Source: Pampus argenteus
Lineage: Eukaryota; Chordata; Actinopteri; Scombriformes; Stromateidae
Assembly: GCA_036937835.1 (NCBI GenBank)
Contig: CM072861.1
Coordinates: forward strand, 26,299,501 to 26,363,500
DNA: 64,000 nt
Direction: 5' to 3'
Positions 1 to 17,898 of the stretch are shown piece by piece (positions within the stretch are counted from its first letter, which is position 1; each line of letters begins with the position of its first letter). A program made the translations under genes and the position numbers. Below the pieces are notes generated by a model, which saw only the letters and a list, made by a program, of their open reading frames with translations, did not search any database and had not been told where the DNA came from.

Positions 1-5950
<5,950 letters not shown>

Positions 5951-7462
5951 AACAGCTCAGATCAGACATCACCCTGCTTTTTTCATGTTGTCTTTTGCTG
6001 TTTTTGTAAAAGTGGAATAAAACCATTTTTCTTTTGTAGAGGGTTCTGGGTCACATGATTCTATTCCTGAGTTCTCCGACCGTTAACACTCCGTCCGTCA
6101 ACATTGTAGCACCCTCTACATGCGCTGCAGTGGTCTACCAGACCGTCACAGTGCAGCGAGGTGTGCTTATAGTTATTTATGCTATACACCATATAACATA
6201 CCAGGATATTTAAAAACAATCTATGTGATATCCCTATCCCAATACAGAATACATTTATCTATTGTTAGTTTTTTTTTCAGTTTCTTAATTTATCTCAAGT
6301 AAACAAAATTTGAAAAAAAAAGTATTTGAAAATAGACACTAATAGACATAGGTCATTGAAGTGCTTGAATGTATATATTTCATGCAAGAATATAAACTGA
6401 AGTTCCTGATTTTTTTGGCTATGTCTGTCTACATCATTGTTTCACATGTCCCCTGCCTCAAGAAAGTGCAAGTCGTGTGAGTGATGTTGAATGATCACCA
6501 AAGACTGGCCTGTTAAAGATTCGAAGGACATCCATATGAATGTTACTGTTTCTATTGTTCAACCTAAACAATATTTTGTTTTGCTATGCTGTTTTAGAGG
6601 AGTTATCTGCCAGTCTGCAGCACAATTGTGATGTGGTCACACATTCAAGCCTCTCTCTATATATCTTTAATTGGCCTGGAAAGTCCTTGAAAAGTCCTCT
6701 AATGTTCAAGAAGGTGTGGGAAAATTAAAGACAGAACCCTGATCTTATTGACCAGACATTTTTCATAATGTTGACCTGCTTGATGGTTGAAGCTCTAAAA
6801 CTATTTAGATTTTGTGTTTTACGGTAAACTGTTGACAGCTTTCCTCTGCCACTCAGCATAAAGTCAACAATAATGCAACTAATTTCTCATGGGATCTGAG
6901 CCATAAATTAAAAGTATAAACTTGCCTACAGACTTCTGAAGCAGACTAGTTAATTCAGTCACATTCTGTATTTTTATTTCCTCAGAAAGTGGAATTAAAC
7001 AGCAGATACATGATTATTGATGAACAATTCTATTACAGTCAACATTTAAAACGTAAGATGTTCGAGACATGAGTTTAATCAGAATTTAATATTTAGATCT
7101 GCATCAGTGCCGTTGCTACGGTGACCGGCATCCGTTGCTACAGTGAGTGGCAGCAGTGGTTTAATCCTCAAATTGGATTAAACTCTATCCAAAAAGAAAA
7201 AAAACGATCACATTCAGTTGAACTCCACTGCTCTGAGATCTATTATTGAAAAAAGATATAATCAAAAAACAAAATGTTAAAATGACAAGATTAGATCTGA
7301 AGTTTGAAGCCAAGACAGAAAAGATTAATTTGAATCTATTAAATCTGTTTGGCACATAAAAGAAATAGACAGAATTAATGAAAAAATAAAAAGACAAATC
7401 ATCAAACTAAAAGTTAAAGCATCTTCAGATGAGATTCCCACGATAATCTTCTGATCAGATGA
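5951..7462. other. convergent spacer between polr2b and IGFBP7
   Basis: It holds the 3' UTR ends of both genes and AT-rich, unremarkable sequence. Short open frames lack codon bias or recognisable domains. A stretch near 6660-6740 (repeated AAAGTCCT words) may be a decayed DNA transposon. I see no further gene. Confidence 0.6.
6016..6021 (+). promoter_or_regulatory. poly(A) signal of polr2b
   Basis: AATAAA lies 66 nt past the polr2b stop codon, in the expected place for a short 3' UTR. Confidence 0.75.
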
Positions 7463-8724
7463 TCACAGCTCATCTTCCTTTGCCACTGAAAGGAAATCAT
7501 ATCATCAGTCAGAAGAAGAATGGGAGGAAAAAACAATTTTTAAACACATTTTATGTAATGTAAAGCATAATAATTTGCCATTAATTTGATTGCATTGATT
7601 ACATACATTTGATTTTACATAATATAATTGTTATATGGAAATACAACAATATCCAGAAGATGATTTCAAACATATAGCTCAGCCTTAATATACATTTGTT
7701 TTGTTACGAAAACAGTATTAAATTTTCTCTGTCGGGATATTAAAAAAGTCTTAAAGTTTTCAATTTGATTTCAAAAAGTGTCCAACAACCCTGTGTTCTT
7801 GTTTGTTTATACATGAAATCATTGCAGGTTTTTTATATATATATGCAGTCATTGTAGTATAGTGTTTGTTTGTGTATGATGTTATTGTGGTGTTTTTTTT
7901 ATTCGTATATGACATCATTGCAGTGTTTGTCTCAAGTAGATTAAATCGATCGCAACTAGGCTGGGACTAGGACTAGTCCCAGCCTAGTCAAACTAGCATG
8001 AACTGATGAAGCCTCTTAGATGAGAGGTGAAACGTCTTCAAAGACAAATAACCAAGTCCAGTTGCGATCGATTTAATCTACTTGAGATAACTATGACCTG
8101 GATGAATGAGAATATTCACAGGCTTATTGCAGTGTTTGCATAAGCATTACCTTTTTTGACGATGTCATCGATGGACTCGACCACATGAATGGCTCCGACA
8201 GCCGACGCCTCACCCTTGGAGTTGATAGCGTGACATTCATAGGAACCTTCTTCTTCTTTGGTGAGCGGAGAGATCTAAAACAAATCAAGAAACAGCTGAT
8301 TGGTCCAACAGAGAGCTGACGATGTGACATCACTTCCTGGAGGTTGCCATTTCATCTTGACTAAACCCAAGTGTCCCTCTGGCCCTCAAGAGAGCAGCAT
8401 GAACACTAACAACAAAAAATACAAACAACATAACCAGACGAATACAACTGTCACACACAACCCAAAATCCACACTGCTTACATTATATTCACATTAATAT
8501 ATGTATTCACTAATATATATAAATAATAAAATAATGTGTATATATTAATATGTAAATTAATATATGTATATTGATCTTTAAAACTGACCAGGACCCAGCC
8601 GGTCACTTCATGCTTCTCGGGTCCTCCTCTGGTCTGAATCGCCAGGTTGTCTCTGTCTCCAGGAAGGAGCTCCATCTTCTTCTTCCCCCCACTGAGAATC
8701 TGAAGAACATCCATCATCATCCTC

Positions 8725-8797
<73 letters not shown>

Positions 8798-11580
8798 ACT
8801 GTTACAACTTCTTCATTTTCTCTTTTTCAACATAAGGCAATAATACCCGACCCATATCATTATCTACATTACTTTTAAATGTATGGTCTTCATCATTTTT
8901 CTGTGATGAAGCTGTTTGAACATTTTGTCAGCAACAAGCTTTATCTTGTTTCAGAGTGTTTTGGAAAATGACACTCAATTTCAAACTGTCTGAACCTGCC
9001 GAAAAACCTGCTGACACCTGAATACCTGAACACCTGAGGCTACAGGTGATGTCAGCCAGTCAGCAGCAATGTTTGTCTGTTTTTGAAATCTCCTTTTCAA
9101 TTCATGGATGCAATAAAAACATATTCATATTGGAAGCTCTGCAGACTGAATGTTCGACTGGAGTTTAGATGGAGCATGTTTCATACGATTATCTTCAAAT
9201 TTTAAATTAACGTGAAACTAAATCATCAGTTTTATTATTTTGATGTCAGAAAGAAACAGTACATAGAAACTGACTGAAGATAAACATCAGCTGATCAACT
9301 AACGTTTATGTTAAAAAGAGTGACTCACCTTCTTCCAGACAAGGACAGGTGTTGGCACGCCCACCGCCTCACAGCTCAGGTACACCTGAGAGCCACTCAC
9401 ATTAAACACCTCACCCGGAGGAGTGACAATCACTGGAGCTGCAGACAGACAGGGAGAGAGACAGACAGGTCAGATTAAAGTTCATCTGAGAGGAGTCTTC
9501 TTTAGGATGAAACAGTTCAGAGCCGGTAAATCCTCAGTGACCCCAGAGGAATTCAGTTTGTCTGAGCACGCTCAGTGTGGATTTTCATGTAGAAAGGAAT
9601 TCAGTGAAAACACTTCATGTTTGGAGAAGGATGAAGGTGCAATCAGAGGAGGTTATCGGATGAGAGATGTCAGTCTGTTCCTGACACTTATATTCATCTA
9701 CAACAGTAAATGTGAGCAGATAATGACATACAAATACATACACATAAACACAACAATATAATGCAAACACACACAGAAATAGAGGGGCAAAGAGGCAGAC
9801 AGGCAGAGAGACAGACAGGTCAGATTAAAGTTCATCTGAGAGGAGTCTCCTTCAGGATGAAACAGTTCAGAGCCAGTAAATCCTCAGTGACCTCAGAGGA
9901 ATTCAGTTTGTCTGAGCACGCTCAGTGTGGATTTTCATGTAGAAAGGAATTCAGTAAAAACACTTCATGTTTGGAGAAGAATGAATGTGCAATCAGAGGA
10001 GGTTATCAGATGAGAGATGTCAGTCTGTTCCTGACGCTTAACTTCATCTACAACAGTAAATGTGAGCAGATGTTAACAGATGTGAATAGAGCTCATAGTA
10101 CCTTACCACCCCACTAGAACACTACGCTCTCAGGATGCTGCGTTCCTTGTGGTTCCTATAGTGTCTAAAAGTAGATTGGGAGCCAGAGCTTTCAGCTATC
10201 AAGCTCTTCTTCTGTGAAAATAAACTACCACTCTGTGTTCGGGTGGCAGACACGGTCAACACCTTTAAGAGTAGACTTAAGACTTTCCTGTTTGATAAAG
10301 CTTATATATAGGGCTGGCTCAGGTCATCCCTTAGTTATGCTGCCATAGAAGTAGACTGCCAGGAGACTCACATTATCTCTTTATCTCTCTCTCTCTCTCT
10401 CTCTGCATGTTACTAAGCAAACTTCTTCCCCAGAGTTTCTGTGCTCTCTCGTCCAGCAGGTTCTTGTGGACTGTGTCTGCTGCTGTGGTCCTGTGTGGCG
10501 TCTACTGCATGCGTTGTCACCGTCATCATTGTTACCATGTCCCCATTACAGTTTATAGTTATAGTTAATGATTTGTTGCTGCATCTGTGTCTTTATCACA
10601 GGTTCCACTGCTACTGTAATAACACATCATTCATTGTAACCCATTCTCATTTTATCATTGTAATTCATTGTGAGTGTACAACATGTGTGTGTTGATTTGT
10701 TCTGTACATGTGACATCATTGCACGTCTGTCCGTCCTGGGAGAGGGATCCCTCCTCTGTGGCTCTTCCTGAGGTTTCTTCCACCTTTTTCCCTGTTAAAA
10801 GGTTTTTTCGTGGGCACGGTTTTCCTTACCCAAATCAAGGGTATACGGACAAAGGGTGTCACTCCCTGTACAGATTGTAAAACTCTCCGAGACAAATGTA
10901 TTTTGTAACTTGGGCTATACAAATTAAATTTGATTTGATTTGAATAGTATTTATAACAAACATCATCACAGATTCATCTTGTTTCTACGTGAACTGAATC
11001 AGATAAGTATAAGTCACATGCACCCAGGTATAAACCTTAACCTTCATGACGTCATTCATACAAATCACTTCCAGCATCACTGCCAGGCGTGATGTAATGT
11101 ATGCACAGGCGGGTCCGTGTCTCCTTTGTAACCTGTAGCTTGTAGCTCACCTGAAGCGCAGCGTCCCTTGTTCTGGACGTTGATTGGCCCTTTGCCTTCC
11201 CTCTCGGTCGTCAAGCTGGCGCTCTTCAGTGCGCAGCCGCTCCTGTACGTCACGCCGTCGGTCCCGCAGACTTCATAGTTGCTCTTACAGACGCAGACCC
11301 CCAGCTTGTTCTTCTTATCCACGTCGCTTTTGACGCACTCAAGCCCGGAGCCACAGCGGCGCGCTGCCGCGCGGCGTCTACCGCACGCCTCTCCCTCTGC
11401 GGCGGCGCACACGGAGCAGCAGCCGCAAGAGTCTGGCAAGGACCCGGCGGTGCAGCCCTCCGCCGGGAGAGGCGCGCACTGAGCCGTGTCACACGGTCCG
11501 CAGCCCGCACCCGCCGAGACTTGGACCGAAAGGAACCAGAGAACCGAAACCAGAGACAGAAAGAAGGTAACAGACTTCAT
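7463..11580 (-). CDS. igfbp7: insulin-like growth factor-binding protein 7
   Basis: Five minus-strand exons: 11580-11151, 9438-9329, 8699-8589, 8274-8151 and 7485-7463, with GT/AG borders and a continuous frame of 266 codons (265 aa; human about 282). IGFBP7 is a secreted matrix protein that binds IGF/insulin weakly and modulates adhesion. Exon 1 carries a signal peptide (about 1-25), the cysteine-rich IGFBP domain with a CGCCSVC core, and a Kazal-like domain (CKSNYEVCGTDGVTYRSGC). Exons 2-4 form a single Ig-like domain (VYLSCEAVGVPTPVLVW ... ELLPGDRDNLAIQTRGG ... YECHAINSKGEASA). The tiny last exon encodes VAKEDEL and a stop. A GC box and a TTTAAAG element lie just upstream of the ATG at 11580. 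Intron 1 holds a tandem duplication and a LINE 3' end; intron 4 holds a hammerhead-like motif. Confidence 0.95.
7930..8087 (+). ncRNA. hammerhead-like motif inside nested inverted repeats
   Basis: The + strand has the hammerhead core CTGATGA (8003-8009), a stem-II hairpin with CCTCT/AGAGG arms, GAAA (8029-8032) and a CGTC cleavage context (8033-8036). A short stem I forms from TGAA/TTCA. This core is enclosed by a perfect 28-bp inverted repeat (7930-7957 with 8060-8087), and a second palindrome (7958-7985, 13-bp arms) sits inside it. It lies in IGFBP7 intron 4, antisense to the gene. Similar DNA is dispersed in teleost genomes (from memory). It is probably a small mobile element; ribozyme activity is inferred only from the core. 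Confidence 0.6.
8727..8795. repeat. (TA)n microsatellite
   Basis: About 69 bp of pure alternating AT just upstream of IGFBP7 exon 3 on the minus strand. Open frames through it are artefacts. Confidence 0.95.
9442..10072. repeat. tandem duplication, 350-bp offset
   Basis: Segments 9442-9722 and 9792-10072 are about 95% identical direct copies in IGFBP7 intron 1. Each contains an open frame of about 110 codons, but the frames have no recognisable domain and simply reflect the duplication. The first copy begins at the branch/acceptor region of exon 2. Confidence 0.85.
10085..10945 (+). mobile_element. L2-like LINE 3' end with TTTGA tail
   Basis: The beginning matches the end of a LINE ORF (the AFSYQAPLLWNKLPLCVR-type segment, degenerate here). 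It is followed by a 3' UTR and a TTTGA microsatellite tail at about 10,920. The same family recurs in inverted orientation at 15,543-16,390 and 21,100-21,375, which defines it as a dispersed repeat. Confidence 0.8.
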
Positions 11581-13472
11581 TGTGGTCTGAGAGAAACTCG
11601 GTGGTCCGAAATCTGCAGACGGTCTGAAGGTCTGAGCTCAGAGCAGCAGGAGGGGGGACTTTAAAGCTGCTGACTCCGCCTCCAGCATTAACATCATTAT
11701 AATTATAACTTTATTATTATATTATAATATATAACTGTAATAACTATGACAAGAGAAAAAAAATCGATAATGTTTTTAATATTATCATAACACTTGCACG
11801 AATGTTAAACTGGTTATAACACATAAATGGTAGTGTTAAATGGAAACTAATATGATGTTAAACTGGTTATAAAATATAAACTTTATTCAAGTCTATTAAT
11901 AAATAAACAAACAGTTTGGAATAAAGAAGGAAAAACAGTAAACCAAAAAGGCAGCAAACCAAGAAAGTTTACAGTTACAATATTAACTTAAGTGTAATTC
12001 ATATACCATTACTATACTATCCCATTATTACAACAGTATCTGTTTATCTACAGTTTATAGCATGCAAATGGTGTGTATTTTCATTTATTCCCACAAACGC
12101 TTCTTGTCTCTGGTAGTTCACAGCACAACACTGAGCAAAGCTGGCCATGGGAAAATAATAAACAGGAAATATTTCAGGGTCAGAGATCACATTTATTCTT
12201 CCTGTTATTGTGTCTCAGTTCAAACATCAGACTGAACAGTCTGTCTGCTTAAAACCTTCTAAATAAAGTCAGAATAAAGTCTGTCTGAATTGAAGTTCAG
12301 TATTTAAACTTTTTAAGGTTTATTTGTCAGAGTGAGGATTCAAAATATCTTTCTGTGAAGGTTTTACATCATTTCCTGTTTGGATTAAACTGTCAGTATG
12401 TTTACTAACTACAACTACACAGCTGTATCAGGTTGTATACCATTTATATATACACATACAGACAGGTGACAAATTAAAGGAAAAAACAACTGTGTTGCTT
12501 GGCATTGATTCTCTGAAAAAATATTCCCTAATTTGGTGGTGGAGAGCGCTGTCTAACATGCTGGTCCCAAATCTAACATAGGATTGAGATCTGCTGAGTG
12601 AATAGGATATGATTCACATCATTTTCACACTCATCAAACCATTCAGTGACCTCTTGTGTCCTATGGACGTGGACATTGTCATCCTGGAAAGACCGCTCCC
12701 ATCAGGATAAAAGTGTTTCATTATAGGATAAAGGCAATCACTCAGAACTTTTTATTGATTTGCAGTGATCCTTCCTTGTAAGAACAGGGAAGTAAACGTC
12801 TCTCCGAATAAAGTTTTACTGAGTAAAGTGTCTGAATAAAGTTCAGTATTCAGTCTTTCTAAGGTTTATTTCTCAGAGCATTCAAAAGATTGTACTGTGA
12901 GCGTCGCGTCCTGTTCGAACTCTCAGTATGTTTACTAACTACACAGCACAGCTGCATCAGGTCAGACGGGTGACAAATTAAAGGAAAAAACAACAATAAA
13001 GTGTGTGCCAAAGAGAACCAACATCTTCTGAGCGTGTCTCTTCATGTCTGGCATATACACAGCCACATGCATTTATTCTCTTTCTCCTCTGCAGGTTTTT
13101 CTTTAATTGGTTAGCCATCTATATACACAATATACAGAAAAGGGTGTCACAACACGTAAAGAGTTAAACAAGCTTATTCTTTATTTATATTATTTAACAA
13201 AAGTTTCAATTGTTTGAGGGTTTATTCTTTAGTTTGACAAAATTATCGGAACTCAAAACTTCACTTATAATATTTTCCTCATGGTTGTCATCAGTGGCTA
13301 AAGTTTGCTCAGTTCTCATGGAGACAGTTATGGTATAAAAACATCATCTACTGAAGAAGACCATGACATGTGACTAAAATTAAATGGACATCTGAAAAGA
13401 CTAACTTAGAATAAATCAACCAGTTATAAATAATTAATACCTGTGATCGACTACTATTTGCAGTACTTTGTG
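11581..13472. other. spacer between IGFBP7 and COX18
   Basis: AT-rich intergenic DNA. It holds a Tc1-like dispersed repeat (listed separately) and a repeated block: the words from CTCAGTATGTTTACTAACTA to the ACAAATTAAAGGAAAAAAC word occur near 12,393-12,490 and again near 12,925-12,995. No gene seen. Confidence 0.6.
12455..12790. mobile_element. dispersed teleost DNA-transposon-like repeat (non-coding)
   Basis: The run from GGTGACAAATTAAAGGAAAA through GTGGAGAGCGCTGTCTAACA and CATCAAACCATTCAGTGACC to the CCTTCC word is one I recognise as a widespread non-coding repeat in fish. It is probably a decayed Tc1-like or similar element. A shorter copy starts near 12,965. Confidence 0.5.
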
Positions 13473-16400
13473 TTATTTGCGGTATTTGGAGATGAAGGCA
13501 GCCAGCAGGTCTCTGTATGGGGAGTCGGAGCATTGAGTTCGGAGTCGGAGGATCTTGTGGATTGCAGGAGATCGAAGGATTAGGTTGTGACTGAATCCCA
13601 CTAGACTGGAGGTGAACCAATACAGAGCCATGGACTGGGAGTCAGGTGGGGGGTGGTGGGTGGGTGGAGGGCAGAGTGTTAGTCATTCAACTTTTAAGTG
13701 TCAACATCCAATTTCCCCTGATGCTGCACAGAATCTGCTCACATTAAAAACCTGAATATAGACACCCGACAGATTTTACACGACTCAACACAAAAAGTAA
13801 AAGATTCATCAGATATGAGGAAGAATCTGCAGGAAGTTTACATTCCTCTGCAGGTTTACATTGTTCTCAACCTGCCTGAACCTGCTGTCGCTCTGGACCT
13901 CCTGAATCTGCCTGAACCTGCTGTCACTCTGCGCCTCCTGAACCTGCCTGAACCTGCCATCGCTCTGTTCCTCCCGAACCTGCCGTCGCTCTGCACCTCC
14001 TCAACCTGCCATCGCTTTGCGCCTCCTCAACCTGCCACCGCTCTGCGCTTCCTCAACCTGCCGGCATTCTGTGCCTAATGAATCTATCGACAGAAAGCCT
14101 GCGACTCACCGAGGGAACTGAAGCGGCGACGGGAATCATCAACACTGAGAATCCTCTGATGCAGTTTGTTACAAACTTCTGAAAACCAGAAGTATTGACT
14201 CTCTGCAGAGAAAAGATCTGAAGAAGAAGACAAAGTCAGCTGACAGCAGTGTGATCAGGTGATCACACACCTGTCAGACAGACTGACCTCCACAATAAGC
14301 AGGTTGGTAAGTCCCAGACACACAGGTAGGATCCAGGTGGAGTCCGGTATAGTGAGATCAGGAAACCATAGAGCACCTCCTGCTGCCAGCTCAGACTGCA
14401 GCACTGCAAAAAAACAGTTTACTGTTAGGGCAAGAGATTCTGTTCCTGGACTGGACTGATCCAACTCCCAGATTGATTCTGACTGATCCTGAGGCTGAAT
14501 TCACATCAAATTAGGTGTAGTGGTTTAAATGCTGACCTCCCATTCATTTGAATAGGGGTAGTGCATTAAGGCTGCAGAGGTGGGCAAAGTGATAGACAGA
14601 GATAACCCCAAGCCTGCAGGAATGCGCTGCTATGCCTGATTTGGTATAAATGTTATCCAGACTTACCGGACTGCAGACTCAGGTTTCGGAGGGCCAGAGA
14701 GAAGCTGATCCAGAGGGGCAGCTGGACCCAGACCAGCAGACTGGCTTTAACAGGGTGGCAGTTGTCTCTGATGTAGAGCTGAGACACGATGCGACGCAGA
14801 TTCTTCTTGAACTGGAACCTGAACAGAACAAATGGAGGTTATTGTTGGAACTCTGGTTCTGCTTTTGTTCCCTTGTTTCTCTCAAAGTGCTGAAGTCTGA
14901 ATTCTACTCAGGAGATTTCCCAGAATCCATGTTCCAGGTCATCACAGGTCATTCTGTTTGTTTGACTGAACAGTTTAATGTTTGTTTCTTACCGGCTCTG
15001 TTTGTCGGTCCACCCTTTCTCTGTTGCTCGAACTGAAACTTCATATTGAAGTCTCTTCGCCAGCTCTGAGATCTCCACCTGTAGCGCCTCCACCTACACA
15101 TCACCTGTAGGTTACTATGTGTACTGTGATGGGGGACAGGTTACAATGGATACAATGATGGGAGAAAGGTCACCATAGTTACAGTGATGGAGGACAGGTT
15201 ATTATTGTTACAGTGTTAACATATCTAAAATCAGACACATCCTGCCAAAAGAAGATGCAGAAAAACTAATCCATGCATTTGTTACTTCCAGGCTGGATTA
15301 TTGTAATTATCAGGCTGCACCATCAAGTCTCTAAAGACTCTTCAGCTGGTCCAGACAAGAACCAGGAAAACAGATCATATTTCTCCCATATTACCTTCTC
15401 TGCAGTGACTCCCTGTAACATCAAGAATATAATTTAAAATCCTTCTCTTTAGCTACAAAGCCCATAATGGCACCATCCTATCATGGCTAATAGTACCCCA
15501 TTATCCAACTAGAACACTGTGCTCCCTGAATGAAGGCTTACTTCAAATCAAATCAAATCAAATCAAATCAAATTTTATTTATATAGCCCAAAATCACAAA
15601 ATACATTTGTCTCAGAGGGCTTTACAATCTGTACAGGGAGTGACACCCTCTGTCCTTAGACCCTCGATTCGAGTGAGGAAAAACTTGCCCACCAAAAAAC
15701 CTTTTAACAGGAAAAAAGGTGAAAGAAACCTCAGGAAGAGCCACAAAGGAGGGATCCCTCTCCCAGGACGGACAGACGTGCAATGATGTCACATGTACAG
15801 AACAAATCAACACACACATATTGTACACTCACAATGAATAACAGTGACAAATAATGACAATGACAAAATGAGAACAATGAATGATGAATTATTACAGTAG
15901 CAGCAAATCATTACATAACTATAAACTGTAATGGGGATATGGCAACAATGATGACGGCGACAACACATGCAGTAGACGCCACGCAGGACCACAGCAGCAG
16001 ACAAAGTCCACAAGAACCTGCTGGGCGAGAGAGCACAGAAACTCCGGGGAAGAAGTTTAATTAGTAATATGATAGATAGATGGATTAGATAGATGGATAG
16101 ATAAGGAGAGAGAGAGAATGAGAGAGAGAGAGCGAGAGAGTATGTGAGTCCCCCAGCAGTCTAGTTCTATGGCAGCATAACTAAGGGATGACCTGAGCCA
16201 GCCCTAACTATAAGCTTTATCAAACAGGAAAGTCTTAAGTCTACTCTTAAAGGTGTTGATCGTGTCTGCCTCCCGAACACAGAGTGGTAGTTTATTCCAC
16301 AGAAGAGGAGCTTGATAGCTGAAAGCTCTGGCTCCCAATCTACTTTTAGACACTATAGGAACCACAAGGAACCCACCATCCTGGGAGCGGTACTTGTGGT

Positions 16401-17898
16401 TCCTAGAGTCTCCAGGAGTCCAACAAGAGGCAGAGCCTTCAGCTATTAGGCTCCTCTCCTGGTTAATCATGAATCATCTTCCAGGTTCAGTCAGGGGGAC
16501 AGACACCCTCTCTATGTTTAAGAGGAGGCTTAAAATAAATAATTTGATAAAGCTTTTAGTTAGGGCTGGATCAGTCTTTTCTCTGGGGGGTACAGGTCAC
16601 CACGGTGATAGTGATGTTAGACAGGTCACTAAGGTTACAGTGATGGAGGACAGGTCAACGATATTGTATTGATCTAACACTTGAAGTCATATTAATAAAA
16701 AAATAGCATCAGCATCTACATGAACTGATGTTTTTAATGTCTGTCTGCAGGTGGAGGTGAGGCGTCAACAGGTAACAGACAGCATGTTGCCTCCTGTGGG
16801 AGGTGAAGCTTAATGCACCTACTGACTTAGTGAAGCTATTAATCATGACTTTATACATTAAGCCTTTAAATTAATAACAATAATAATGATTTACTAAAAA
16901 AAACTTGCAATGTTGAACATCCCTGCTACTCATGCTTTCACTTTGGTGCCATGTTTAGTTTCTTGTAGGGAACTCTGGCCAGGTCACCTGTGGAGCCAGG
17001 ATCACAGATGGGCCTGGAGAACAAAAAAATATTCTGGTGGTAGACAGGAGCTCTGTCAGATCCTAGCTGTCTATAAAAAGCATTTAGCCCCCTTTTATGG
17101 TAACTCGTCATCCAGGTGACGGTTAAAGGACTTTTGTTGACTCTAGGCTGGATTACTTATTCCCAGTTTAAATCCAAAAAGTTCAATTCTTTTGAACGCT
17201 GTTTTTTTTTTTCTTTTTTTTTCAATGCATTGGTGTTTCTAATTTCTACTTTTACATTTCAAAGGGAGGACAAATATTCCATTTTTGGTTTTTTTTACAT
17301 TTCCCTTTTACTATGCAGACAAATAAGAAAGCCTTTTTTGTTGGATTAACCTGGCACATTTAAATGGACACACAATGACTTCCTTGTGAATTTACTTTGT
17401 TTTCTTAATAAACTACTGTTTTGTTAGCATTGCATTTAAATTAAAATTTAGTACGTTCCTTTGTTAGTGTCAAGAGGGCTCTAGAGCCTAAAATCTAGGC
17501 TGATTGTTATAACAGGTGCACTGATCCAGGTGTACTGATATAGGCCCAGTACTCAGCTGCAGGTAACTCACCTTGGAGATGATGACCATCTGGTAAATGG
17601 CAAGTGGCAGAGTGATGAGCGTTCTGATGGACAGCGTGCCGACTGCGATGCTCAGCCACCACGGCAGACCACTTATCTGCTGCAGGTGAACCAGGACGTC
17701 TTCAGCTAGGTGCACTGGTGCAGAGTGTGTCACACTGCCATACAAGCGGGCCGAAGTGTCACTGCCGCCTGATGCCGAGCAGATGGGTGACCTGTGACTG
17801 CAGGTGTGAGCAAGTGGAGCTGAGTTTCTGACTAACGCAGCAGAACAGATGCTTCGTACTGGAAGCTGTAGGGCACGGAGCCCCCCCACACTGAGCAT
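13473..17898 (-). CDS. cox18: mitochondrial inner-membrane insertase COX18 (Oxa1/YidC family)
   Basis: Six minus-strand exons: 17898-17572, 15093-14993, 14818-14667, 14403-14288, 14202-14110 and 13634-13473 (stop TAA at 13473-13475). They give 951 nt and 316 aa with consistent phases. COX18 inserts the C-terminal part of COX2 into the mitochondrial inner membrane during complex IV assembly. Seen: an N-terminal Arg/Ser-rich presequence, the first membrane block (GLPWWLSIAVGTLSIRTLITLPLA), the charged hairpin (ALQVEISELAKRL), VWVQLPLWISFSLALRNLS, the LWFPDLTIPDSTWILPV block, FSVLMIPVAASVPS and ALYWFTSSLVGFSHNLILRSP near the C-terminus. All match the human order from memory. Intron 1 (15,094-17,571) is filled with LINE fragments. 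The ATG at 17,898 is chosen because the following residues form a mitochondrial targeting sequence. Confidence 0.95.
13868..14078. repeat. minisatellite in COX18 intron 5
   Basis: About six imperfect direct copies of a 26-36-bp unit (AACCTGCC... CTCTG... CTCCTG). It creates an open frame rich in LPEPA that is not a gene. Confidence 0.85.
15195..15540 (+). mobile_element. L2-like LINE RT C-terminal fragment
   Basis: The + strand reads IRHILPKEDAEKLIHAFVTS-RLDYCNYQ, then degenerate frames typical of the region after the L2 RT core. It is interrupted by stops and shifts. It lies in COX18 intron 1 and appears split from 16,390-16,600 by the inverted insertion between them. Confidence 0.75.
15543..16390 (-). 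mobile_element. L2-like LINE 3' end with TTTGA tail, inverted
   Basis: Reading the minus strand: a LINE ORF end (GARAFSYQAPLLWNKLPLCV ... NTFKSRLKTFLFDKAYS), a 3' UTR with a GA-rich tract, and a TTTGA tail at 15,543-15,580. It is the same family as 10,085-10,945 and is inserted into an older LINE on the + strand. Confidence 0.8.
16390..16600 (+). mobile_element. L2-like LINE ORF end
   Basis: It encodes the typical final segment (TLSMFKRRLKINNLIKLLV) of an L2-like LINE and probably continues the 15,195-15,540 fragment across the nested insertion. Confidence 0.65.

Noticed and set aside
9423..10117. Two similar + strand frames of 112 and 118 codons
   Set aside because: Result of a 350-bp tandem duplication in an IGFBP7 intron; no domain, no conserved start, and the frames overlap an exon border.
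10441..10880. Frames MLSRPAGSCGLC... and MYNMCVLICS... and their inverted copies near 15,622-16,013
   Set aside because: They lie in the 3' UTR of a dispersed LINE, and the same frames recur in each copy.
13815..14078. 87-codon frame rich in LPEPA
   Set aside because: Minisatellite inside a COX18 intron.
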